DNA of 64,000 bases from Chitinophaga varians (GTDB taxonomy: Bacteria > Bacteroidota > Bacteroidia > Chitinophagales > Chitinophagaceae): assembly GCF_014529945.1 (NCBI RefSeq), contig NZ_JACVFB010000006.1, forward strand, positions 310,001 to 374,000. The letters are read 5' to 3'. Position 1 is the stretch's first letter. Every line of letters begins with the position of its first letter. Of this stretch, positions 33,727 through 43,256 are shown piece after piece. Below the pieces are notes generated by a model, which saw nothing but the letters and a program-made list of their open reading frames with translations, made no database searches and had not been told where the DNA came from. A program made the position numbers and the translations under genes.

Positions 33727-35157
33727 TTAGTTCCAGCCACCGCCGAGTGCCCGGTAGATATTTACCATAGCATTCAGTTGTTGCTTTTTGGTTTCGATCA
33801 GTTCAAATTTTGATTCCAGCGCATCGCGTTGTGTCAGGAGCACTTCCATATAATCTGCGCGGGCAAACTTGAACAGGTCGGTGGAAATGTTGATGGACTG
33901 CGTGAGCGCTTCCACCTGCTTTGATTTCAGATCGTAGCTTTTTTCCAGGTTGTTGATCTTCGCCAGCTGGTTGGCCACTTCCACGTAAGCGTTTAAGATG
34001 GTACGTTCATAATTGTATACCGCTTGCAGCTGTTTGGCATTGGCGCTGTAGTAAGTGGCTTTTATCGCGTTTCTGTTGACCAGCGGCGCCACGAGTTCTC
34101 CGGCCACGGAGTACAGCATGGATTCCGGTGTTCGCAGCAGGTAGCCCGGATTAAAGGCATTGTAGCCGAACGACGCTGAGATGCCCAGTGAAGGATAGAA
34201 CTGTGCTTTGGCCACTTTGATGTCCAGCTGTGCGGCTGCGAGGCCCAGTTCCGCCTGTTTGATATCGGGGCGGTTGGCCAGCAGTTGCGACGGGAGGCCG
34301 GCATGAATAGAAGCGGGTACCAGTTCATCGAAATGTTGGCCATCTCTTGGAACCGGCTGCGGATAGCGCGCCAGCAGGAAGTTGATCCTGTTTTCCGTTT
34401 CGGTGATCTGCTGTTGTATGTCGTATTGCAGGCTTTGTGTTTTCAGCACTTCAGCTTCAAATTTACGTACAGCCAGTTCCGTTACCCGGGTGGCTTCTTT
34501 TTCCAGCTTCACGATGTCGAGGGCGTTCTGCTGGATGGCCATGTTCTTTTTCACGATCTCCAGCTGATTGTCGAGTGCCAGCAGTTCGTAGTAGGAGTTA
34601 GCTACTTCGGCCACCAGATTGGTGATCACGAAGTTCCTGCCTTCTACGGTGGAGAGGTAACGGGCCACGGCCGCTTTTTTAGCGTTGTGCAGTTTATGCC
34701 AGATGTCTACTTCCCAATTGGCGTATACCCCTAACAGGTAGTCCGGCAGCGGGTCGGGCATTTCCTTGCCAGGCTTGATTTCTGTGCTCTCTTCCAGTGC
34801 GCCGATATTGGTGTAGCGACCTGCTTTATCGAGGCCGGCGCCTGCCCTCAGGCCTACGCTGGGCAGGTATTCCCCTTTTCTGGCCCTTACTTCATTACGG
34901 GAGATCTCTATCTCCTGCAAGGTGATATTCAGTTCCTGATTATTTTTCAATGCTGTGTCTATCAGGGCCACCAGATGGGGGTCGGTGAAATACTCTTTCC
35001 ACTTCACCTGCGCGGTATTCACACTGTCCTGTACGTTGTTGTAGCTGTCGGGGACATGTTTGTCGACTGTTTTTCCCGTCAGCTTCGGCACCTTACAGGC
35101 CGCATAGGTGAGGGAAAAGCAGATGAGTCCTATATATTGATATTTTCTTCCTGGCAT
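33727..35157 (-). CDS. Outer membrane factor of an RND efflux system (TolC/OprM-like lipoprotein)
   Basis: A 476-residue protein with a lipobox (TYAAC, Cys about residue 21) and the two OEP repeats of NodT-type outer membrane factors: LKNNQELNITLQEIEISRNE and GLAAAQLDIKVAKAQFYPSL followed by GISASFGYN. It should form the outer membrane duct of the pump. It is last in the operon, 4 nt after the permease gene. The substrate is unknown. Confidence 0.9.
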   Translation of the reverse strand: MPGRKYQYIGLICFSLTYAACKVPKLTGKTVDKHVPDSYNNVQDSVNTAQVKWKEYFTDPHLVALIDTALKNNQELNITLQEIEISRNEVRARKGEYLPSVGLRAGAGLDKAGRYTNIGALEESTEIKPGKEMPDPLPDYLLGVYANWEVDIWHKLHNAKKAAVARYLSTVEGRNFVITNLVAEVANSYYELLALDNQLEIVKKNMAIQQNALDIVKLEKEATRVTELAVRKFEAEVLKTQSLQYDIQQQITETENRINFLLARYPQPVPRDGQHFDELVPASIHAGLPSQLLANRPDIKQAELGLAAAQLDIKVAKAQFYPSLGISASFGYNAFNPGYLLRTPESMLYSVAGELVAPLVNRNAIKATYYSANAKQLQAVYNYERTILNAYVEVANQLAKINNLEKSYDLKSKQVEALTQSINISTDLFKFARADYMEVLLTQRDALESKFELIETKKQQLNAMVNIYRALGGGWN

Positions 35158-35161
35158 ATGA

Positions 35162-38100
35162 TCAGTTTCTTGAGTTAAAGCTGTCTTCTTCCATGATGAG
35201 AATCTTACGTTCGGTCAGCGGTTTCTCATCTTCATCTTTGATCAGCTTGCGTTTAGCGGCGATGCTGCCGAATATGTAATACAATCCCGGGATGAGGATT
35301 ACCCCGAAGAGGGTGCCTATCAACATGCCGCCCAGGGAGGAGGCGCCGATGGTACGGTTGCCGATGGCGCCCGGACCGGTGGCGAAGATGAGCGGTACCA
35401 GACCGGCAATAAACGCCAGGGAGGTCATCAGGATCGGGCGGAAACGTGTTTTGGCGCCTTCAATGGCGGCATCGAATACGGAAACGCCTGAACGGTGTTT
35501 TTGCGCCGCGAACTCCACGATCAGCACCGCGTTTTTGCCCAGCAGGCCCACCAGCATGATCAGTCCCACCTGTGCGTAGATATCGTTGGACAGTCCCATT
35601 ACTTTGATCAGCAGGAAGGAACCGAACACACCGGCCGGCAGGGAGAGGACTACCGCCAGCGGCAGTACGAAACTTTCATACTGGGCAGCCAGGATGAGGT
35701 ATACGAAGAACAGTACGATCAGGAAGATGTACAGCGCTTCGTTGCCACGACCGGCTTCATCTTTGGAGAGACCTTCCCAGTCGATGCCATAACCATGCGG
35801 CAGTGTTTTAGCGGCCACCTCCTGGATGATTTTGATGGCTTCGCCGCTGCTATAGCCGGCAGCGGGCTCCCCACGGATAGCGGAAGAGTTGTACATATTG
35901 TACCGGGTGATCTCATTGAGGCCGTGTGTTTTTTTGATGCTCATAAAAGCAGAGTAGGGCACCATTTCATCACGGTTGTTTTTTACGTAGAGGTTCATCA
36001 GGTCGTCCGGCAGTCTGCGGTATTCCGGTGCAGCCTGCACGTATACCTTGAGGAAGTTGCCGAAGCGGATAAAGCCCAGTTCATAGGTACTACCGATGAG
36101 GATGGAGAGGTTGTCCATGGCTTTACCGATGGAAACGCCTTTCTGCATGGCGGCCTGGTTATCTATCTGCAGTTCGTACTGCGGGTAGTTGGCGCTGTAG
36201 AAGGTGAAAAGGCCGGTCAGTTCCTTGCGTTGCTTCAGCGCGGCCATAAATTCATCGTTGACTTTCTCCATCTCTTTATAATCATCGCTGTTGGTTTTAT
36301 CCAGCAGACGGAGGGAGAAGCCACCCGCCGCGCCATAGCCTGGTACTGCCGGGGGACCGAAGAACTCGATGGTGGCGCCGGGTATTTCCTTACATTTCTC
36401 TTCCAGTTCGTTGATGATTTGTGTAACGGAGTGTTTACGTTCCGACCAGCCTTTGAGGTTGATCAGACAGGTACCGGCGTTGGAGCCGCGGCCTTCCGTC
36501 AGTACTTCATAGCCTGCCAGTGCGGATACGGACTGGATACCTTCCACATGTTCGGCGATTTCCTGTACTTTCTTAGCCAGATCGTTGGTACGTTCCAGTG
36601 TGGACCCGGGAGGTGTTTGGATGATAGCGTAGATCATGCCCTGGTCTTCGCTGGGGATGAAGCCGGAAGGCAGTACCGTGCTGACACCGAAGATACCCAC
36701 GCCGAAAGCGATCAGCAGGCCAAAGGTGACTACCCGGCGGCTGACGATTTTTTCCATCAGGCGGGTGTACCGGCCGGTGAGTTTTTCAAATCCTCTGTTG
36801 AAAGCGTCCAGGCCATACTGGATAGGCGTTTTTTTCTTAGGCTGGCCATGTGTGTTTTTCAGCAGGATGGCGCAGAGTACAGGCGTGAGCGTGAGGGCCA
36901 CCACGCCGGAGAGCACGATGGAAGTAGCCATGGTGATAGCGAACTGCCGGTAGAAGATACCCACGGGGCCGGGCATGAACGACACCGGAATAAATACCGC
37001 CGCCATCACAAACGTAATCGCCACGATAGCGCCGCTGATTTCATGCAACACCTTTTTGGTGGCGGCATATGGAGCAAGGTGTTCCTCTTCCATTTTCGCA
37101 TGCACGGCTTCAATTACCACGATGGCGTTGTCCACCACGATACCGATGGCCAGCACCAATGCAAACAGGGTGATGAGGTTGATGGTGAGTCCGAACACCT
37201 GCATAAAGAAGAAGGCGCCTACCAGTGATACCGGTACTGCCAGGGTGGGAATGAGCGTAGAGCGCCAGTCGCCCAAAAACAGGAATACCACGATAGCCAC
37301 CAGCACAAAGGCTTCGCCGAGGGTGTGGATTACTTTTTCGATAGAGGCATCGAGGAAGGTAGATACGTCGTAGCTGATTTCATAGTCCATACCGGGTGGG
37401 AAATCGGCTTTCATCTCATCCAGTTTCGCTTTTACTTCTTTGATGACATCGCTGGCGTTACTGCCGTAGGTTTGTTTCAGGACAATGGCCGCAGAGGGGT
37501 GGTTGTTCAGGTTGGAATAGATATCATAAAATTCGCTGCCCAGTTCCACGTCTGCGACGTCTTTCAGACGGAGGATTTCACCGTTCGCATTGGCCCGGAT
37601 GATCACGTCCTTGTATTGTTCCGGCTGATTATATCTTCCCTGGTAGGTGAGCACGTATTCGAGGGCTTCCGAACGTTTACCGTCGCTTCGGCCGAGGCGG
37701 CCGGGGGAGCCGATGATACTCTGACTGCCCAGCGCTTCCATCACTTCATCGGTAGAAACGTTGTAGGCGCGCATCCTGTCGGGTTTCAGCCAGATACGCA
37801 TAGCATATTGGCGGCTACCGAGGATCTGCGCGTTACCGATACCTTTCACCCTGCTCAGCTCACGGAGGATGTTCACGTTGGCGTAGTTGTACAGGAAGTT
37901 CTCGTCCGCTTTGGGATCTTTGCTGTATACGTTTACATACATCAGCATGTTGGGCTGAAGGATGTTTACCACGATCCCTTCGCGTTGTACCAGTTCAGGC
38001 AGACGGTTGGTCACCTGTTCGATACGGTTTTTTACGTTTACCACGGCCTGATTGGGGTCGGTGCCCAGATCAAAGACCACTTGTATGTTGGCCTCACCGG

Positions 38101-38353
38101 CGCTGGTGGCGTCGGAGGTCATGTACTTCATGCCCGGAACGCCGTTGACCGACTTTTCCAGCGGGATGAGCACGGATTTTACCAGCACGTCTGCGCTGGC
38201 CCCCGGATAGGCTACGCTCACGATCACCCTTGGCGGCGCAATGGATGGGAACTGTGAGGTAGGCAGGGTATTGATGGCCAGTATGCCCATGAAGATAATG
38301 ACAAGGGATATCACTATCGCAAAGACAGGCCTTTTCATGAATATATTAAACAT
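35162..38353 (-). CDS. RND efflux permease (HAE1 / AcrB-like)
   Basis: A 1063-residue inner-membrane pump with the usual 12-helix arrangement and two large periplasmic loops. Visible marks: the N-terminal helix (FAIVISLVIIFMGILAINTL), the proton-relay helix LAIGIVVDNAIVVIEAVHAK with paired acidic residues, and in the second half VGLLGKNAVLIVEFA. It exports drugs, solvents or other amphipathic compounds with TolC-type and adaptor partners encoded on either side. Several long frames on the opposite strand are shadows. Confidence 0.93.
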   Translation of the reverse strand: MFNIFMKRPVFAIVISLVIIFMGILAINTLPTSQFPSIAPPRVIVSVAYPGASADVLVKSVLIPLEKSVNGVPGMKYMTSDATSAGEANIQVVFDLGTDPNQAVVNVKNRIEQVTNRLPELVQREGIVVNILQPNMLMYVNVYSKDPKADENFLYNYANVNILRELSRVKGIGNAQILGSRQYAMRIWLKPDRMRAYNVSTDEVMEALGSQSIIGSPGRLGRSDGKRSEALEYVLTYQGRYNQPEQYKDVIIRANANGEILRLKDVADVELGSEFYDIYSNLNNHPSAAIVLKQTYGSNASDVIKEVKAKLDEMKADFPPGMDYEISYDVSTFLDASIEKVIHTLGEAFVLVAIVVFLFLGDWRSTLIPTLAVPVSLVGAFFFMQVFGLTINLITLFALVLAIGIVVDNAIVVIEAVHAKMEEEHLAPYAATKKVLHEISGAIVAITFVMAAVFIPVSFMPGPVGIFYRQFAITMATSIVLSGVVALTLTPVLCAILLKNTHGQPKKKTPIQYGLDAFNRGFEKLTGRYTRLMEKIVSRRVVTFGLLIAFGVGIFGVSTVLPSGFIPSEDQGMIYAIIQTPPGSTLERTNDLAKKVQEIAEHVEGIQSVSALAGYEVLTEGRGSNAGTCLINLKGWSERKHSVTQIINELEEKCKEIPGATIEFFGPPAVPGYGAAGGFSLRLLDKTNSDDYKEMEKVNDEFMAALKQRKELTGLFTFYSANYPQYELQIDNQAAMQKGVSIGKAMDNLSILIGSTYELGFIRFGNFLKVYVQAAPEYRRLPDDLMNLYVKNNRDEMVPYSAFMSIKKTHGLNEITRYNMYNSSAIRGEPAAGYSSGEAIKIIQEVAAKTLPHGYGIDWEGLSKDEAGRGNEALYIFLIVLFFVYLILAAQYESFVLPLAVVLSLPAGVFGSFLLIKVMGLSNDIYAQVGLIMLVGLLGKNAVLIVEFAAQKHRSGVSVFDAAIEGAKTRFRPILMTSLAFIAGLVPLIFATGPGAIGNRTIGASSLGGMLIGTLFGVILIPGLYYIFGSIAAKRKLIKDEDEKPLTERKILIMEEDSFNSRN

Positions 38354-38382
38354 GTCGCTTTTTCTTTAGGTGGATGCTTGCG

Positions 38383-39468
38383 TTATTCCGTTGGTAACTT
38401 CAGGTGGGACATCACCTTGGCCGGTTCTTCATAGTCGAAGGCGATTTTGTCTTTGTCTTTCACCTTCCGTAAACCTTCCAGCAGTATTTTATCGTTTTCG
38501 GCCAGTCCTTCCTGTACTACATACAGATCGGGCATCTCCGCACCGATGGTGATGGCTTTTAAAGTGACGATATTGTCTTTCCCTACTACGAAAACGTATT
38601 TTTTATCCATGATTTCCATGGTCGCTTTCTGCGGAATGATCAGGGCATTTTTCAGGGGTACGTCCATGAGGATGCTGCCTGTTTCCCCGTGTCTGAGCAG
38701 TTTATCGGGGTTAGGGAAATTGGCCCTGAAAGCGATGTTACCCGTTTCGTTGTTAAACTCGCCTTCGATGGTTTCCACTACGCCGGGATATTTGAACACT
38801 TGTTTGTTGGCCATCAGCAGGTTCACTTTCACCTCTCCTTTTGCTTTCAGGCTGGCCTGATAGTCGAGGTATTCCGGTTCAGACACATTAAAATACACCC
38901 ACATGCGGCTGTTGTCTGAGAGGGTGGTGAGCAGGTCGCCATCACCTACGAGGCTGCCGAGTTTCAGATGGAGGCGGTCTACGATGCCATCGAACGGAGC
39001 TCTGATCTCTGTAAATCCGAGGTGTACTTTAGCCAGTGCCAGTTCTGCTTTTGCCTTTTGTAGCTTAGCGTTGGCCAGCGCCAGTTCATTTTTGGAGACT
39101 ACGTTTTTGTCGGCGAGGCTTTTGGTGTTTTGTACCTCAATTTCTGCCGCCTGTGCTTCCGCTTCGGATTTTGCCAGTTCTGCTTCATAGAGTTTAGGCA
39201 TGATCTTAAACAGGAGCTGGCCAGACTTTACCATCTGGCCTTCATCTACGTTGATGCCCTGCAGGTAGCCTTTTTCCTGGGCCCTTAGTTCAATGTTGCG
39301 TATGGAGCGTATCTGGCAGACATATTCCCGGGTAATGGTGGTATCCATTTTCATAGGACTGGTCACCAGGAATTTGGTAGCTTCTTCTTTTTCTTCTCCT
39401 TTGGACGATTTGCAGCTTGTATGGCACAATAAGGCATACAGGCCCATGAGCATGACGATTCTTTTCAT
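38383..39468 (-). CDS. RND efflux periplasmic adaptor (membrane fusion protein)
   Basis: A 361-residue protein with a lipobox signal (LLCHTSC, Cys about residue 19). The order is beta-barrel and lipoyl half-motifs (LRAQEKGYLQGINVDEGQMV), a helical hairpin (LAKSEAEAQAAEIEVQNTKS), the second lipoyl half (HLGFTEIRAPFDGIVDR) and the membrane-proximal domain. It bridges permease and outer membrane factor. It is first in the operon (adaptor, permease, OMF; gaps of 29 and 4 nt). No regulator gene is directly adjacent. Confidence 0.9.
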   Translation of the reverse strand: MKRIVMLMGLYALLCHTSCKSSKGEEKEEATKFLVTSPMKMDTTITREYVCQIRSIRNIELRAQEKGYLQGINVDEGQMVKSGQLLFKIMPKLYEAELAKSEAEAQAAEIEVQNTKSLADKNVVSKNELALANAKLQKAKAELALAKVHLGFTEIRAPFDGIVDRLHLKLGSLVGDGDLLTTLSDNSRMWVYFNVSEPEYLDYQASLKAKGEVKVNLLMANKQVFKYPGVVETIEGEFNNETGNIAFRANFPNPDKLLRHGETGSILMDVPLKNALIIPQKATMEIMDKKYVFVVGKDNIVTLKAITIGAEMPDLYVVQEGLAENDKILLEGLRKVKDKDKIAFDYEEPAKVMSHLKLPTE

Positions 39469-39633
39469 ATAAAATGATGCTTGGATTCAGGTCGGTGTGA
39501 ACATTCTTAACGCAGGGACATGACAATCCCGATGCCATAGCGGGTATGCTATGCAGACAACCTGGTCAGATGTTTTTTATCAGTATGTAAAAGTGAAATG
39601 AGGCGATGTTATTCGCCTGCTATAGCGCAGGAA

Positions 39634-40041
39634 TCAAATCCTGATGACGCGATTGACAATAAACTTTTCAGCAGCCGTACAGGAAAAGTGAGAGAAGCTG
39701 GGTCGGTGGTTGCTGAAGAGGATGGGAAAAATACATCCGGGCTGAAGGGCATAAAAGGAAGTAATACGGCAGATGCCGGTCTCCAGCAGTTTCCTGAAGG
39801 ATTCCGAATCGCTTTCTTCCTCGATTTCCGTTGCTTTCATCTTGTCGCCTATGCTTCCTTTATCGGAGGGAGCTGCACAGACAACAGCATCGCTGTTGGG
39901 CATAGTAACCAATTCCGCCAGGGCCGGGTTTTCGGTGGTCAGTTGGCAGGATGGATCTAAACGAAGTTCGTCCGCATGTGCATAGCTTCCTAATAAAAGA
40001 AGACATAATGACAAGAGATATCCTATAAATAGTCTCATCAT
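39634..40041 (-). CDS. Small exported protein of unknown function
   Basis: A 135-residue protein with a signal peptide (about residues 1-22, MMRLFIGYLLSLCLLLLGSY then AHA). The mature part has no catalytic motif; the C-terminal end is aromatic and basic (HFSCTAAEKFIVNRVIRI). It is located 165 nt upstream of the efflux adaptor gene in the same direction, so it could belong to the same regulon, but no clear promoter or terminator separates or joins them. The start could also be the second Met. No named family is recognised. Confidence 0.5.
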   Translation of the reverse strand: MMRLFIGYLLSLCLLLLGSYAHADELRLDPSCQLTTENPALAELVTMPNSDAVVCAAPSDKGSIGDKMKATEIEEESDSESFRKLLETGICRITSFYALQPGCIFPILFSNHRPSFSHFSCTAAEKFIVNRVIRI

Positions 40042-40204
40042 TAGAACTCAAAAATAGTATCAAAACAATTAAGTAGGTATAGTTTGAAAATTAAATTTAC
40101 TTTAAAATCCGTGAAAGCAGGATGGATGGCCATTAGGCGGGAATGACGGGAAAAAGTGTAACTTAGATCGGTAGCGATCTTTCCCATTTAAAGTTAACGA
40201 CCAT

Positions 40205-40726
40205 ATGAAAAAACCGATTCAATGGGCCCTTGTGTTACTGTTCATCAGTCTGGCCGCCTGTAAACCCAAAAGAGCCATCCAACTCAGAGAGGCCATTGTG
40301 CAGAAAGAACGGACAGCGCTTCATATCCTCGTCGGTAAACAAGGCGCCGAAGAGCAGAAGCTGCAATGCCTGATAAAGGGCGACTACCCCGGCGCGCTGG
40401 CAGCACTGGACAGAGAAGAAAAGGATTTCGACCGCCTTATCGACAGCATCAAACTATTACCGGCTGACGGCATTAAACAGGGTGAGCCATTGAAGGCCGC
40501 TGCTGTGGACTATTACACCGCTCTGAAAGAACTGCAGCTTTTTGACCGGCAGGAGGTGACACAACGGGAAATTGCCCATCACCTGAAAGGCGACGAGGCG
40601 ATGGCGGCACATCAAAAGATATATGAGCTGGATTTACAGAAACAGGAGTTATATAAAAAGGTGTATGGAAAAGATACTACGTTGCAGCGGGCCAAAGAGC
40701 AGTTTAACGCTGAACATGGGATATAA
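40205..40726 (+). CDS. Helical lipoprotein of unknown function
   Basis: A 173-residue protein with a lipobox (SLAAC, Cys19) and a mostly helical mature part rich in Gln, Lys and Glu (LREAIVQKERTALHILVGKQ, then LDLQKQELYKKVYGKDTTLQ). It looks like a periplasmic coiled-coil lipoprotein. I recognise no family. The next gene in the same direction begins 23 nt downstream, so the two may form a small operon. Start ATG at 40205 gives a normal signal peptide. Confidence 0.65.
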   Translation: MKKPIQWALVLLFISLAACKPKRAIQLREAIVQKERTALHILVGKQGAEEQKLQCLIKGDYPGALAALDREEKDFDRLIDSIKLLPADGIKQGEPLKAAAVDYYTALKELQLFDRQEVTQREIAHHLKGDEAMAAHQKIYELDLQKQELYKKVYGKDTTLQRAKEQFNAEHGI

Positions 40727-40749
40727 CTAACTGTCAGTATATTTAGCCT

Positions 40750-41079
40750 ATGGATGCAAAAAATGTTTTTATCGCCGGTGAACGATATATAGGTCGTATC
40801 AATTGGGTACTGACAGATGGAAGCGAATGGTATTATGTAGGCGTGGGAGATGATTATAATGAAGAGAAAGTGGAAGCCTTTCTTCAGCGTCATTTTGGAG
40901 AGGCGGAACTTTTTCTGATTATAGACAGGCATCGGGTGGAAACATGCCCGGCCGCTACTGCTGCCCGGGTGATAAAAACGCTTTTCGCAAGTAATGGTCT
41001 CACCGTTAGTAACCGGGACTTTACCAAAATGATGGTGTTTAATAAAATTGGTGTGATGAAATATGGAAGCAGGATATGA
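40750..41079 (+). CDS. Conserved small protein of unknown function
   Basis: A 109-residue soluble protein with no signal peptide. Visible blocks are GERYIGRINWVLTDGSEWYY at residues 10-29, FLIIDRHRVET and a C-terminal DFTKMMVFNKIGVMKYGSR. A mixed alpha/beta fold is likely. It ends 3 nt before the convergent DUF6624 gene. No name can be given. Confidence 0.6.
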   Translation: MDAKNVFIAGERYIGRINWVLTDGSEWYYVGVGDDYNEEKVEAFLQRHFGEAELFLIIDRHRVETCPAATAARVIKTLFASNGLTVSNRDFTKMMVFNKIGVMKYGSRI

Positions 41080-41081
41080 TC

Positions 41082-41735
41082 TTAATATAAATCCGGTTTC
41101 ATCACCCCCATTTCCTGATAATGTTTCTTATTCATCTCATAGTGCATCTCCGTCACCTGGTTCAGGTAATCCTTCAGCGGAGGTAAGGTATATTCCTTTC
41201 TGATCTTATCCACATTTGCGGAATCGAGCAGTCCGTTTCTGGGAAATGCTTTTCCGGTAGTGGTGACCTGATAGGCGATTTGTGTACCGAACAACTGCTT
41301 CCTGCCGGCATTGATCTGCACCCGGTCAAACAGATACGCATAATTATTGGGGTTGGCATTCTGCTTTTTAACTTCTTTGTTCATCGCTTTCAGCACCTTG
41401 GTTTGAAACTCCGGGAACTTATCACAATGTTGTACCAACAGCCAGAAATTAGTGGACCCGTCTTTCCCGACCATATTGAAGCCAGGGAACCCATATTGTT
41501 TAAAGATCGCTGCCAGTCTTTGCTGATGGATGGCATACACACTGTCTTTAAAATGGTTCCATTGCCCGGTTGTATAGTCTTTATAGGGGCCTTTTTTGAT
41601 ATCAGCCGCGATCTGGTCCTCTTTTACCATGTCAGCCAATTCATTTTTTATCGCCGTTTTTTTATCATCTGTGAGTCTTACAGCGCAGCTGCTCCATATC
41701 ATTGTGATGGTCAACAGGGATATAACTTTCATCAT
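41082..41735 (-). CDS. DUF6624 lipoprotein
   Basis: A 217-residue protein with a short lipobox signal (IWSSC, Cys about residue 17). The conserved DUF6624-type pattern is present: FPGFNMVGKDGSTNFWLLVQ followed by HCDKFPEFQ, then YAYLFDRVQINAGRKQLFGT and QIAYQ. The reaction, if any, is unknown. It is convergent with the preceding small gene and has 46 nt to the next minus-strand gene upstream (serine hydrolase). Confidence 0.75.
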   Translation of the reverse strand: MMKVISLLTITMIWSSCAVRLTDDKKTAIKNELADMVKEDQIAADIKKGPYKDYTTGQWNHFKDSVYAIHQQRLAAIFKQYGFPGFNMVGKDGSTNFWLLVQHCDKFPEFQTKVLKAMNKEVKKQNANPNNYAYLFDRVQINAGRKQLFGTQIAYQVTTTGKAFPRNGLLDSANVDKIRKEYTLPPLKDYLNQVTEMHYEMNKKHYQEMGVMKPDLY

Positions 41736-41781
41736 GTTGGTTGATATTAGGGTAGCTGAAGATACAGGAAATAACGGAAGT

Positions 41782-43119
41782 CTAACGGATTTTTACATAT
41801 GGAAATACCTGTTTACCGTTGTGGGCTACAAAGCCGGATATGCCACCTTTCTCATTTCGGGTATACTCAATCTGACTGTTATAAGATTTAAAAAAGAACC
41901 AGTCCTTTTTTTCTGCAAACACCTGTTCGGGTGCAAAATTGGTCCACGTGATGTACAGATTACCTTCCCGCACCGTGACAGACGCCTTAAACTCCGGTTT
42001 GCCGGTAAGCTGGTATTCGCCGATATACGCGGAAAGGCTGTCGGCCGGAACTGCCATACTTTTTCGGGGTATGTAGTAATTGGGATCGTGTTGGATGATA
42101 CGATGAAGGCTCAACGCATAGTCTTCAAATCCGAGCATTTCGTTACGCAGCAAAATAATGCAGGCATGGTCCTGAGGGATGCGTTTGAAATGTGCCTGAA
42201 AGCCCCAGATGCCGCCATTGTGGGCCATAAACTTCATGCCGGGTGGTTGTTCTATATACCAGCCATAGCCATAGGTACCCTTGTAAGGGGTGAATGCTTC
42301 CTCCAATGAAGCCTGACTGATGATCTTATTTCCATATAAGGCGAGATTCCACCGGTATAGATCTCCTGCCGTGGTATAGATAGCCCCGGCAGCATAAGTA
42401 GCGCTTGAATCGGCGATGCGTGCCCGCTGGTGGATGGATTCATTGAGCACTTCATATCCTACGGACTTATACGGACTGGATAAGTGAGCATAATCAAAGC
42501 CGGAATGAGTCATGCCTGCTTTATCGAAAATAACTTCCCGTACCATCTGTTCATAGGGTTTACCGGAAACTTTTTCGATGATATACCCTAATATCATATA
42601 GTTGGAATTACTATAGCTGTACATGGAGTCGGGTGGGAATTCCAGCGGCTTAGCAGCTATATAATGCCAGAAATCCTGTTGATGGAACGGTTTGTCTGCC
42701 AGATCAGCCAGGTAGTGCGGGTCGGTGAAATTGTAAATACCGGAGGTATGTGTCAGTAAGTTTTTGATGGTGATCCTATCTGCATACTGGTATTCCGGGA
42801 AATACCTACTCAGTTTATCATGGATGTTTAACTGATGCTGTTCCTGCAACCATAGGATTACCGTGGCAGTGAAGGGTTTGGTAACGGAGCCGATCTGGAA
42901 TATGGAGTTGGTATCGTGGGGGATTTGTTGTTCGTAATTCCGCCAGCCATATCCTTTAAATAACAGGATGCTGTCGTGGCGGGCAACAAGGGCTACGCCA
43001 TTGAAAATGTGGGTGTCTGTGGCGGCCTGCATCACTTCGTTCAGTCTCTCACTATCGGTTTGCGCCTTTAAACAACTAGCAATCAATGAAACAACTAAGA
43101 TGAGTATAGTTCTTTTCAT
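41782..43119 (-). CDS. Serine hydrolase, beta-lactamase class C / penicillin-binding type
   Basis: A 445-residue protein with a signal peptide (ending about residue 20). The catalytic Ser-x-x-Lys is SVTK at residues 78-81, the Tyr-x-Asn motif is in MYSYSNSNYMILGYI, and HNGGIWGF takes the place of the third motif. The C-terminal part (QLTGKPEFKASVTVREGN) is a beta domain common in esterase/peptidase members. It acts in the periplasm. It begins 120 nt after the polysaccharide locus end, behind a hairpin, so it is likely transcribed apart from it. Confidence 0.85.
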   Translation of the reverse strand: MKRTILILVVSLIASCLKAQTDSERLNEVMQAATDTHIFNGVALVARHDSILLFKGYGWRNYEQQIPHDTNSIFQIGSVTKPFTATVILWLQEQHQLNIHDKLSRYFPEYQYADRITIKNLLTHTSGIYNFTDPHYLADLADKPFHQQDFWHYIAAKPLEFPPDSMYSYSNSNYMILGYIIEKVSGKPYEQMVREVIFDKAGMTHSGFDYAHLSSPYKSVGYEVLNESIHQRARIADSSATYAAGAIYTTAGDLYRWNLALYGNKIISQASLEEAFTPYKGTYGYGWYIEQPPGMKFMAHNGGIWGFQAHFKRIPQDHACIILLRNEMLGFEDYALSLHRIIQHDPNYYIPRKSMAVPADSLSAYIGEYQLTGKPEFKASVTVREGNLYITWTNFAPEQVFAEKKDWFFFKSYNSQIEYTRNEKGGISGFVAHNGKQVFPYVKIR

Positions 43120-43221
43120 GATGAGGATATTAAACCGGGAAGGAAATGGCTATCCTTATAAAGATAAAACAGGGTCGGGACAGATGGAAGTCAGTTGACG
43201 TTAAATAAAATATAAAAAGGA

Positions 43222-43256
43222 ATACAGGTCATCCGCTATTAGCGGACAACCTGTAT
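43222..43256 (-). terminator. Hairpin containing the stop codon of the GH106-like gene
   Basis: ATACAGGT (43222-43229) pairs with ACCTGTAT (43249-43256), with a second inner stem CCGCT/AGCGG (43233-43237 with 43241-43245) and a three-base loop. The stop codon of the preceding gene (43239-43241) is inside the loop. On the minus strand a T-rich tail (TTCCTTTTTATATTTTA) follows, so this probably ends the operon. Confidence 0.7.

Noticed and set aside
35495..37228. 577-residue open frame on the plus strand
   Set aside because: It lies entirely inside the RND permease gene on the other strand and has composition biased by that gene; a shadow.
37325..38257. 310-residue open frame on the plus strand
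   Set aside because: Antisense shadow of the N-terminal part of the RND permease.
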